NCBI GenBank assembly: GCA_019828595.1
Contig: JAHQRK010000029.1
Coordinates: 372,001-436,000, forward strand
Direction of reading: 5' to 3'
From: Aphanomyces cochlioides
Lineage: Eukaryota; Oomycota; Saprolegniomycetes; Saprolegniales; Verrucalvaceae
Length of the DNA: 64,000 nucleotides
The notes under the pieces: generated by a model
Seen by the model: only the letters and a program-made list of their open reading frames with translations
What the model was told of the DNA's origin: nothing
The model's database searches: none
Position numbers and translations under genes: made by a program
Part shown: positions 52,543 through 62,090 of the stretch, piece by piece
How positions within the stretch are numbered: the first letter of the stretch is position 1
Layout: the number at the start of each line of letters is the position of its first letter

Positions 52543-54040
52543 AATCGAACGAAGCCACTTGACGACTGTCGGCACGTCACGTCGTGCGGGTGGGGTTGAC
52601 ACTGGCCGCGCGGGATGTAACACTGGCCGTATGCAGCACAGGTGTCCCGAAGTTTTGCCTCCCACTCTAAATTTATATCCTGTATAATTTTATTTTGGGT
52701 GGCTTATTTATTTGAGCAGTATTTCATGTTAATAACATGAAGTTTTGAAAAATAATTTGTTTTCAATAATAATACCTTGATATACATTTTGAAAAATGTG
52801 TGAGGCGAAAACTGGGGGACTACTGTGCGGCCGCTCTATTTGATATTCCTCTATATAATAATACTCCGGACATATAATTTTTCAGAAGTACATAGGATTA
52901 TAGAGGAAGACTAATGAAAAGGACCATGGAAATCATTTCTAATTGCGTTTTGATTCAACTACAATTGGAATTGTTTTGCCGAAGCTAGAAGCGATAGATG
53001 TATTTTTTCCGGCCGATGCTGTTCGTTTGCTCGATTTTTCCTCGTGGCAATTATACCTTGAGACATACAACCCTACAGCAGGGTGGTTTCTCTCGTTCCA
53101 CAACATCATACTTCACTTGGCTGCTGCAGAAAATGATTTATCGAGTCACACTCTGAAGTCATGATATCCGGACTAAAGATATTTATTTAGTCCAATATAG
53201 TTTTTCCATGTCTGCAATATGAATTTGGATTCGATATTATTCTTATTTTCTTCATATTTATATCCAATTATCTTTCAGCATGAAGTAGACATTATGCATG
53301 ATAGGGAGTATACAGAGCTTAGTTTGACATGCGCATTGTTTCGAGCGAGGCAAGCGAACTCTACTATTACACTCTTTTGGGATTGTGCTCACCAGAGAAG
53401 ATATGGCCCTGGTCTCTAAAGCTGATTACCTCTGAATGTTTGATGACAAGTTATACTTCCACATTTTATTTTGTAAGTCTTAACATTTCTTATAAGTTAT
53501 TAATTCATACAGGAAGTTGCAATACCAGGGCCGCATAACGCCAGAGGGCTGGGATGGAGCAAGTCGTGGCGGCCAATGCAACGAGTACAACGTTCAGGGG
53601 AGATTTTTGGGTGCCGAGAGCATTGTGTGTGGCCATTGACATGGGAAAAATGGAGCTGCTTGTGTCCATCGAGTCACAATCGAGGCGTCAAAGAACAGAG
53701 CCGTTGAACGACGACATGCACAGCTTGCATCAAAGTGGAGTTTCTGCAGTTCTCACGCTGCCTCTACTACATTCATGCCGATACTCGGGACTTGGTGTCG
53801 ATTGGAACGCCGTCAACGTCTCTAGGCGACGTCGAACGCAGCATCACTTGGCATTCATGAAAACTTGTCGGGATGTCCCCTTGCTCGTGGGGATCGTTTC
53901 TCCCACCTTATGGCTCATTTGATGTAGTCCAGCGCTACCTCGAGACTATCCACGACTGTGAATCGACCCCCCCTTCATCAACTCTGGCCTGTTCCTTCAA
54001 GTGATACCACAGCGCATGTATATCGCTATCTGTACGACTG
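52543..54040. other. Intergenic, no convincing gene
   Basis: AT-rich from 52.68 to 53.5 kb, with the CGAAAACTGGGGG motif at about 52805. Open frames at 52943-53164 and 53554-53922 lack signal peptides, domains and initiators. Confidence 0.4.
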
Positions 54041-54149
54041 TCAGGTTGACCCCCCCTTGATTTGGGGGGGTGGTTTCATCTTGCTGGCCTCGGGAACCAC
54101 AGTCGCTTGGCGTCGAGGGGCACGCTGATGCTATATGTTGGAGGACATC

Positions 54150-54460
54150 GCGTTGCTTCTTGTGCGGGTTCTTCACAACATCCTGCTCGTCCTTCTTGCG
54201 GCAAATCCAGCAACCTATTATTGGTCCCAATCTATTTCCTCAGCGGTACATTGGCGCTGGCTGGAGGTCCTTGTTCTCCTTCCCCCACGCAATAAATGGC
54301 TCATTTGGTCGGCTTCAGCAGCATCAGTCCGGCGACTTGGACAATATCGGGGTGCTTTTTCCCCACGGCGTCGTCGACAATATTGAGGTTTCGCAAAGAC
54401 TCCATACTAAAATCCTCTACAATACAATACTTTTACGGATGAACTCCTTAAAGTTATGAA
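54150..54460 (-). pseudogene. Decayed family A gene (12085 subtype)
   Basis: Minus strand reads LNIVDDAV in one frame, then, after a shift, DAAEADQMSHLLRGG, matching LIAVDDAIYVAQADQINRVLRG of the 12085-12768 protein in order and spacing. Two consecutive stops follow. The glycine-zipper region is not clearly preserved. Confidence 0.5.
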
Positions 54461-54477
54461 TACAGTCAACTCTACCA

Positions 54478-55085
54478 GTAAGGACGGACTTTTGACAATT
54501 TTAGACAGAAGTGGACACCTTTGACAAAAGTGGGGGCTATGTAAACAGCAAGTGGGGGCCTCTCATGCATGTTTTCAATGGCCCCCATATTTGTCACATT
54601 GTCATTGGTTGATTGATTTTGAATGTATTTTTCTCTTTAAATGTATATAATGACGGCATCTGTGTTAGGAGTTTCATCACACCAAAATACTCAATATGAT
54701 TGGTCATAAATCTAGTCTCCTGAAGTGGAAAGACCACCGCTCATATGCACCAAGTGTCGCTCAGATTTCTCTTGCTCGCGCAATTTGAAAGCACATCAGC
54801 AGAGACGAATCTTTTCCTGAGCCAACATCTTGCAAGGGTATGGCGCTGGCGTCCGTCCATGACAGGCAAGTTTGATGAAATTGAAATTTCATACTAATTT
54901 GGTCGATTTTTTCAAAAAGTTGAGCTACCACACTATTAACACTATTTTATGAATATGTCCCCTACATCTGGAAGAAGCCCCGCTTTTGAAATTGCCCCTC
55001 ACTTTTGTCAGACGTGTCCCACTTCTGTCTAAATTTTCCTAAAAGCCCCCACTTTTGTCAAAAGTCCAAAAGGACCACTTCAGAA
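54478..55085. mobile_element. Foldback element with long imperfect inverted ends
   Basis: Left GGACTTTTGACAATTTTAGA then CAGAAGTGG (54487 on) pairs with the complement of 54990-55085 (GACTTTTGACAAAAGTGGGG; TTTAGACAGAAGTGGGACA). The interior has no transposase. Confidence 0.5.
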
Positions 55086-56338
55086 AAATAAATTTATAGA
55101 GAATTCAATTGTATATTCGAGGACACAATAGAGTTAATTAATGTAGAGAGAAAGGAGATAGTGTCCTTGAATTTGACAACTTGGCTATTTTGTTGTTCAT
55201 TGCTGCAGATGCGAGAAAACAGAGAATGATAGTCGTCCTCAGCCATGAGACTTGCGACGGTGTTTTATCAATCGCGAGACATGCAGAAAACATCAGAATA
55301 TCCGTAATGGATGGCGGAAAATCATTTTTGAAAGAACAGAAAAGGTTATTTCGATCTTTCGATTCAGCTATTCTCCCCTAAAGCTCTAATTGCTCCTCTT
55401 TAGTTTCTGCATGTTGTGGGCAATCGAGATAACGTCTATAGACATGACTCTCTCATCGTGTTGGAAGTGACCACAAATGTGAAATTAATTTGAGGAAAAA
55501 CCATTTCAAAAAACGAAATTTTAGTCCTTTTATCCACTTGACGTGTCTGCGAATTGTTAGAATGGTTAATCTCTGTCCGAAAACTACTCGAAAGAGGTCC
55601 TTAGGGCCTCTTTCGAGTAGGATTTTTGAAACTGGAAGTAGACACGGTATGTACAAACCAAGTCATTTTATCATGAGAATTCCAAGGCTGGAGTGATATG
55701 AACCCCAGTCATGAAAATAAATGAACTATAATCAAGTTAATCTTTGAGAAATCCGTCGTATTCCAAATGTACAATTGTTAAGATGAATCATGTCTTGTCT
55801 CCTTGACCTGTCATGGTCAAGAACTGTCTTTAGTGACAGCGAAGTAAATTTTCAAAGACAGTTCTAGTAGTTTGTCGAAGTTCTTAAATTTGTTGATTGT
55901 GGACCAAATCCGCCAGATCCAACGACGACCAGACGTCATGCTCTTTCCAGCTCATCAAATGCCATAAGTGTTCATGAGGTCCCAGCACTTTTGCAGGACG
56001 AAGAGCTTCGATGGAAGCGATGGAGCTTTGTCAAAGTCTGTGCCGGCGTCAACTGAATTTGGTCACTGTGGATTTAAAACAGAATTCGGAAATTCACCAA
56101 AAATTATATTCCAACATATGAAAATTCTTCGACAACAGACAAGTACACCGTACATGCTACGACTCCCTCGCTGCGAGCTTCACATCATCTCCTATTTTGA
56201 TGGCGGAATACGAGGCATTCGCATCGTAGCTCGCCATTAAGACGAGATAGTAAGTACAGCAACCCTATGTCAAAATCTGCTGATACCTTTGACGAGTACT
56301 GATAAATCACCTCAAAATCCGTCAATATTTGACCTCAG
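55086..56338. other. Intergenic with one strong hairpin
   Basis: 55584-55620 is a 14-bp perfect stem, CTACTCGAAAGAGG with its complement, and a 9-nt loop. An open frame at 55968-56240 has no recognised domain. Confidence 0.45.
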
Positions 56339-57415
56339 TTAGATCACCTTGTAGTTAATATCGATCAAGTGCTGACGAGCCAACGTCTTGAGCTCCCGCA
56401 ACTCGTCATCGGAATACGCTTTTTGGTCGGAGTCCGACATGAGCGATGAAGGGACTCTAATTTTGATGTCTTGCACTGACGGAGGAACTGTCTCGACAAG
56501 ATGTTTGGCTCCAGCAAACGGCAACATGACGTCGAAGAGCACAAGCGCTCGCAGCACCGAGTGATCGCGAATTCCGTCGGTTAAGAGCACAACGCCGTCA
56601 AGTGTGAGTACCGCATGGAAAACTTCTAAAACTTGGACTCGGGACACCTGCAATAATGGAAGTACAGTCGACCACACAGGGCGAAAGGCAGGGGCTGTAG
56701 ACAACGAAATCATCAAGGCCCGAATGTTCTCGGGGCGCGGTGCTTCAAAGGGGGAAACCAGAGCACGCATTATTTCCAAGCTGGCATTGTTGTTGACAAA
56801 TTCTTCGGTGCCGAAGAAATTCACTGAGACTTTGCCACCGAATTTTGAGAACGAAGCAAGGAAGCGCAAATTGGACAGCTGATAGTCGTGAACAAACAAT
56901 TCTTCCAACGACTCGTGTACCAAGGCAGCAGCAATTACTTTTTTGCGAAGATTTAGATCTTCCCACGTAAAATATGTCACGTCAAAGTGTCGAATCGATC
57001 TTGACGTCGTCCATTGGAGAAGATCGTTTGCCATGGTCGTTGTAATTGTAATTGGACTCTGTGGAGAACAACTGATGATCAAACGTACGAGGGAGGAACT
57101 TGATGCGGCGTATTTGAAGACTCTTGTTGCTGTCTTGGAGGTGCAAGCGTGCCAAGAAAAAGACACGAGGAACTTCAGACAAGACAGTGCAGCGTCAAGC
57201 TGGTTAGCTCTTAAGTTGCCATAGAAGGAAGTAATTCGAAATGGAGCCCATTTGCTGATCATCCCCAAGTCATCAAAGTTTAAATCCATGAAGTGAATCG
57301 ATGCATTTGGTTTAAGAAACTTGCGGCACCAAGTGACATCTGTCTGGTCATTCACAGTGAATATAGGAAAGAATTTCGCAATCGATTCCACGTGAACTCG
57401 ACAAGGTTCCTTCAT
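56339..57415 (-). CDS. LRR/F-box-like intracellular protein, 5' end missing
   Basis: About 358 residues from the first in-frame ATG (MKEPCRVHVESIAKFFPIF); the frame is open slightly further, to an in-frame stop near 57490. HVESIAKFFPIF, TDVTWCRKFLKPNASIHF and WAPFRITSFYG, followed by leucine-rich segments (LVRLIISCSP, SLEELFVHDYQLSNLRF, VQVLEVFHAVLTLDG), match in style a large LRR family that I recall from Aphanomyces genomes. In those the protein continues about 80 residues further at the N-terminus (F-box-like region). Here that part is absent or unrecognisable; an ATG frame just upstream (MPLTSSSFGRIFRRLSI) could be its eroded remnant. Probably a 5'-truncated gene. No signal peptide. Confidence 0.5.
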   Translation of the reverse strand: MKEPCRVHVESIAKFFPIFTVNDQTDVTWCRKFLKPNASIHFMDLNFDDLGMISKWAPFRITSFYGNLRANQLDAALSCLKFLVSFSWHACTSKTATRVFKYAASSSSLVRLIISCSPQSPITITTTMANDLLQWTTSRSIRHFDVTYFTWEDLNLRKKVIAAALVHESLEELFVHDYQLSNLRFLASFSKFGGKVSVNFFGTEEFVNNNASLEIMRALVSPFEAPRPENIRALMISLSTAPAFRPVWSTVLPLLQVSRVQVLEVFHAVLTLDGVVLLTDGIRDHSVLRALVLFDVMLPFAGAKHLVETVPPSVQDIKIRVPSSLMSDSDQKAYSDDELRELKTLARQHLIDINYKVI

Positions 57416-57584
57416 GTTTGTCAAATCCAACTGGTTCCATCGATATTGTGACCGCCAATTGAGCAAATGCAGCTGATAGGTATTAAATTAAACGGTAGCA
57501 AGCCACGCGATGGGGATGGATAATCGACGAAATATGCGACCAAATGAAGAACTTGTGAGAGGCATTCAAGTCTGGAAGGTATTA

Positions 57585-57980
57585 TTCATTCGATTCCAAA
57601 TTGGACTGGGCTGTCGAATCGAATCGACTTACCAGAATCGACAAACAATCGACTAGCCAATCATATATCAGAATTTTCCATATTTTGACCAATCAAATCA
57701 CCTTAATGTTCTGACTTGATGGCCATGATCGACGATGACTCGCGGAAGATACGCGCGGCGTCTTGACGCTTCATAGCGAGGTAGTAGTTGGCGTAGAAAT
57801 CATGCGTGGCGGTATTCTGGGATGCAGGTGTCAGTGGACTTAGCAGTAACATTGTTAGGAAGAAATTGTAGTTAAATTTGGATAATATACAATATTTCAT
57901 ATTAAATTCAGTACAGTCGATTAATATGCGATTTGGCCAATGACCTGCCAAGTCCACATTTCACTGAAAAGGACAATAAA
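57585..57980. repeat. Dispersed noncoding repeat, copy 2
   Basis: Matches 51345-51733 along its length with scattered substitutions and a small insertion near 57825-57850. Same end, CATTTCACTGAAAAGGACAA. Confidence 0.7.
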
Positions 57981-58158
57981 AGAGTCATACGATATCATTA
58001 AGTTCAAAAATTCAAATCAAAATTTCAAATGAATGGCAATTATGATTAGCTCTTGGTAACGCAATGACTCACGTGGCAATCGTTTACATTTTGTTTTGAT
58101 CATGCGACAACATTTAACACTAAAGCAGAAGAATTCCGTCGTCAAAATGAAATAAATA

Positions 58159-58569
58159 AATCCACAATGGACCCGACAAGACTTGATCTTATGGTCTACA
58201 CAAGACTTCAAGCTCACAAAGCCTCCAACCAAGTCCACAATCACTGGAATTCTTCAAAGAAAGTCGCGACTAAGCGAATTGGATACCACAGAATTGCATG
58301 CCGAGCGAAAGCAATTCCATCCTTTGGCGTCACCTGAAATGGAGACACAACTCTGGTCGTGGTTTCAAGAAAAAGAAAATGACGAAATATCCTTATCAGG
58401 GCACTTAATTATGACTAAGGCCGAGCACCTCCTTAAAGCTATTGGGGCAGAGGATCGACTTAAGCTTTCCAGTGGATGGCTGACTGGATTCAAAAAGTGC
58501 CACAACATTCGCCAAATAACATTTCTTCTCTCTGGTACACATCAAAACTCTCATCAGTCAGAATTGTAG
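58159..58569 (+). pseudogene. Pogo/Tigger transposase N-terminal (CENP-B HTH) fragment
   Basis: Plus strand reads QWTRQDLILWSTQDFKLTKP, then STITGILQRKSRL and, in the same frame, METQLWSWFQEKENDEISLS, GHLIMTKAEHLLKAI and SSGWLTGFKKCHNIR. These are the two helix-turn-helix units of the CENP-B/Tc5 type found in pogo-class transposases. The DDE domain does not follow: the sequence ends at 58569 and a MITE starts at 58601. An in-frame TAA precedes it. A possible C-terminal part lies at 60865-61140. Confidence 0.65.
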
Positions 58570-58600
58570 AGATAAGTTATTTGAATAACTTTATCTATCC

Positions 58601-59061
58601 CTACCGTATTTCCCGTAAGGTTGTCACCACGAATGATTTTCGAAAATGGTGACAAGTCCAAAGGAAATTAGATATCAAAATGAGGTACATTTGATTGGGT
58701 AAAAATTAGACTTATCTACCAATCATGTTAGTATCATGAACTCCTCGCAGTCGTATGTCGACTTTACAAGTGGCTGACTCCAGTTTGGGAGAATGAAAAC
58801 CTTCAACGCTCATTTGGGTCCAGTTTTGCCGATTGCAGCGCATGAACACGACAAACTTATGGCCCTGGTATCTAATTGAGCCATTGCATTTCTTCCAATA
58901 AGATCTGACTGGTGACAACTCAAGGAGAGCTCCGAAAAATTTCATCAGAATGTATTACTAATGTATACTATAAATTTGTATGAATCATTTAAATAATTAT
59001 ATCAGTGGTATTAACGCAATGGGAAAAAATAGTGGTGACAACCTTACAGGATATACGGTAG
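58601..59061. mobile_element. MITE with about 30-bp terminal inverted repeats
   Basis: CTACCGTATTTCCCGTAAGG then TTGTCACCAC at 58601 and the complement of 59032-59061 (GTGGTGACAACCTTACAGG, ATACGGTAG). 461 bp, no coding capacity. Confidence 0.65.
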
Positions 59062-59069
59062 TTGTCTAC

Positions 59070-60567
59070 GGAGAGCTCACAAGTGCTTCTGAGACGTCCG
59101 ACAAATCCCACAAGTCCGACATGAAGAAACCTTTGAGCTTCAAAGTTGCGCGGAAGGATGGATCGGCGGCGATCCGTCAAAGCAAACTTAGACGACGAGA
59201 AGAAGCGCTCACACATGTTGGACGTAGGTAGGATGAATCGGCAGTCAAGAAAGGTTTGTTTCTTCACGCGGAGCTTGGACCGCTCCACTATAGAGCCGCC
59301 GAGGGGAGTGGATTCCATGGCAACATCGCCGCCGATGGTCAAATGACCAACACTCTCTTGTTCACATTCACTCATACTTGACGATGATTGGTCCAAAATT
59401 TTGGAGAGGGCAATTTCGAAATTCAAACATTGGACGATTGACGCCGAAGGAGACAGGTAAGCCGATGCCGAAGGATATTGTTTTATGACGGTGTCAAATA
59501 GACGTCGGACCCTCCGCAACAGTCAGTTCGTCGCGTTGGAGCTCCAAGGTGACAGAGTTCATGTCACGGAGCTCCAACAGAAGTCGTTCAAGATCGCGGG
59601 AGTCGGCCACGTTGGGAAGCAAGGAGTCGACTTCACTCTCGCCAAGTTGCACAAGGTAGTTGCGCAAAGCCATGAACATTTCGTAGGTCGAGCTCCATCG
59701 TGTTTGTTGGCGCGTTTTGGGTAGAAGGTTGGTCAAGCGGCGAAGCTTTGCGGCCAATATTAGTTGACGGAGCTTCTTCATTAACATGTTAAGACGACCA
59801 ATTGTTTCTTCGTATTGGGAGAGGTAATCCATCATGAATAAATTGAAGCGATGACTAGCGCACCCGACAAAGTAGACTCCAGCCTTCCGAGCAAACTGTC
59901 TCCAACAAGAGCGGCGACATTCGACCATGACTGTACGTATAAATTCAATACAAATTCCGCGTAATCGAGGTGTGAATTTGCATCCAGACTGGTCTCGTCG
60001 TTGATTGGTGAAAATGATATAAAAAACCGTTTATAGCCAATCAGATCGTTGGACAGAAAAGTTGCAAAAAGTGCCACGTAATGAGTAGTACCAACAGTCC
60101 ACCCGTCAAAAATAATACAAAAATTTGGAGGTAAAAGTTTTGCCAGTTTTGATTCCACCCGAGCAGTCACATGGTTCATGTACTTCATGAATGTCGTCCG
60201 AGAAATTGGATCCAAGCGAGAATAGCGCTGGGTCATTTGACTTTTCACAAAGGGAAAGGGTAAAAGAGAAATTGTAATCCACTGAAGCCACCTATGGACC
60301 TTTCATGCCATTGGTGACACAAGCATGTCCACCACCGAGGTTTTGTTTGAAGGATCATCGGGGGTAAGGTTGATGTAGTCAGGGTGTTCAGATTGAATAT
60401 GACTGGTTAAATTTGAGTACCCTGTTCCTGATTGCACTCTGGCTACACCGCACTTGCACGTCCCAGTCGTGCTCGTAGGAGGAGCTTGCCGCGTAAACGA
60501 GCATTGCAAGCCTTTTTCCACTGAGAACAGGGATTTCTTGGTCGGCGATGGCGCGCTTTCGGGGCAT
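59070..60567 (-). pseudogene. hAT transposase with BED zinc finger, several frameshifts
   Basis: On the minus strand a start ATG (60567, MPRKRAIADQEIPVL) precedes a BED-type finger (CKCGVARV, then HIQSEHPDY). Then comes FCIIFDGWTVGTTHYVALFA, the region around the first catalytic Asp, and VGCASHRFNLFMMDYL with TRWSSTYEMFMALRNY of the core. The C-terminal dimerisation segment follows (SNMCERFFSSSKFALTDRRR then LPRNFEAQRFLHVG). These lie in four frames, so at least three frameshifts or deletions are present. Domain order and motifs are typical for hAT elements. No terminal repeats identified with confidence. Confidence 0.8.
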
Positions 60568-60582
60568 GATTTCTCAAAGTGA

Positions 60583-60654
60583 GTGAATATTGAAGAAGTC
60601 TATTCTATAGAATCGAATGTGAATATTGAAGAAGTCTATTCTACAGAATCGAAT
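60583..60654 (+). repeat. 36-bp tandem duplication
   Basis: GTGAATATTGAAGAAGTCTA then TTCTA(T/C)AGAATCGAAT occurs twice in a row with one substitution, just upstream of the hAT start. Confidence 0.8.
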
Positions 60655-60864
60655 GGTTGTGATGAGTTGGGCTGTCAACCACCAATTTACAGAATTATTG
60701 AAGTTATCCATCAATATATTTATTCTATATATATTTCATTTTTACCACATATATTTATTGTTTAAATCGGATGTATGAAATAAATTATTTCATAGGACGT
60801 ATTTTCGAATAATCTATTTTTTACAAAAAAATTATTTTTGGAGAAAAAAATCATTTTCCCGGGG

Positions 60865-61140
60865 TCTGTTGACAACCAATATCAATGCACTCTTCGTGAG
60901 AGCCTACAATGGCTGTATGAGGCGTGGAGTGAAGTATCAGCGCATACCATTCCGAATTGCTGGAATCATGTGCGCTTTGTTTGCTGTGAGCCAGAGGAGC
61001 TGATAGCACGAGGGTTCCACCGAGATGCGCCTTCCTTGTACGCGCGCACAGGAGTCCCTGTGCGATGTAGCAAACAGATTGCAAAAATGAAAGTGATTAT
61101 GAAGTTACATGGAGTGATGGGGATAGGCAACGTTCAATGA
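60865..61140 (+). pseudogene. Pogo/Tigger transposase C-terminal fragment
   Basis: Plus strand reads LRESLQWLYEAWSEVSAHTI followed by PNCWNHVRFVC, resembling the C-terminal helix region of pogo/Tigger DDE transposases (aromatic W, VS-xTI-NCW). Catalytic residues absent. May be the tail of the protein whose N-terminus is at 58159-58569, with the hAT and MITE between them. Confidence 0.5.
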
Positions 61141-61199
61141 AATGGATAGGCAACGTTCCACTCTTTTCCGAAACCATCTCGTTGATTGCATACATTCCA

Positions 61200-62090
61200 T
61201 CACGCCGCCTCAATTGATAAGGTGGTGGAGGGCTCCTCTCTTGGTTTAGCTTTCACATTGGTGAGAGGCAGAAGTCGCTGGAAGATTTCCGTTGAAAGTG
61301 GCTTGGTGAGAAGATCAGCTGGAATCATTCCGGTTTCGCAATAGCCAACTTTGGTCCTCTGACTTCGTACAGCCTCCCGAACAAAGTGGTAGCGAATATC
61401 AATGTCCTTGGGTCGAGTCTTGGAGATGTATTGTCCATTGATTTGATTGCGGATTGATTATCACACCAGTGGTTCGGTACATCATTGATTGCGATGCCGA
61501 GTTCCTGTATGAGTTGGCAAATCCACAAGCAGTCTTGGGCGGCGGTCAATGCAGAAATGTATTCAGTTTCCATCGTAGAGAGGGCCACAACAGCCTGCTG
61601 CTTAGAGTGCCAATGGACGAGGCAGCCATTTAACTTCATGCCACAGCCGCTTGTTGATCGCCGATTTGAGCGATCACCCGCCCAATTAGCGTCACCAAAT
61701 ATGTCAATTTCCATCTTGTCCGTCCTTGATGGTTTGAATTCGATGCCATGGTTAATATTCGTTTGGCCCCGACAACGTGGTTTTGGTTCGCATTTGATAC
61801 GAAGCGTGCGAGGAAATTTGTTGCGTACGCAATATCAGGTCGAGTTGACCCAGCAAGCCAGAGAAGGGAACCGACAATCTCGCGCATCTCAATTGTACTG
61901 AGCTCGGCATCTAGGCCGTCCTCAAATAAACCATGATCGAGAGCCAATGGCGTCTTCTGGGGCTTTGCGTCTGCCAGACCGTGTTTCGTAAGCGGGTCTT
62001 GTATCATATGGCTTTGGTCGAGGAAGTAATCACTACCCACATGTGCTTCGCGCTGTCGTACTTGAATCAGCGCAAGGTTAAAGACAATGT
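61200..62090 (-). pseudogene. Copia element fragment (end of RT and RNase H)
   Basis: Minus strand carries the C-terminal RT segment IVGSLLWLAGSTRPDIAYAT, then an RNase H domain with DANWAGDRSNRRSTSG, ALSTMETEYISALTAAQD and WCDNQSAIK. After a frameshift MIPADLLTKPLSTEIFQRLL closes pol at about 61.2 kb. The upstream half of pol is absent: at about 62.09 kb the homology stops and Gypsy sequence begins. Distinct from the 14.4-20.6 kb Copia in sequence. Confidence 0.75.
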
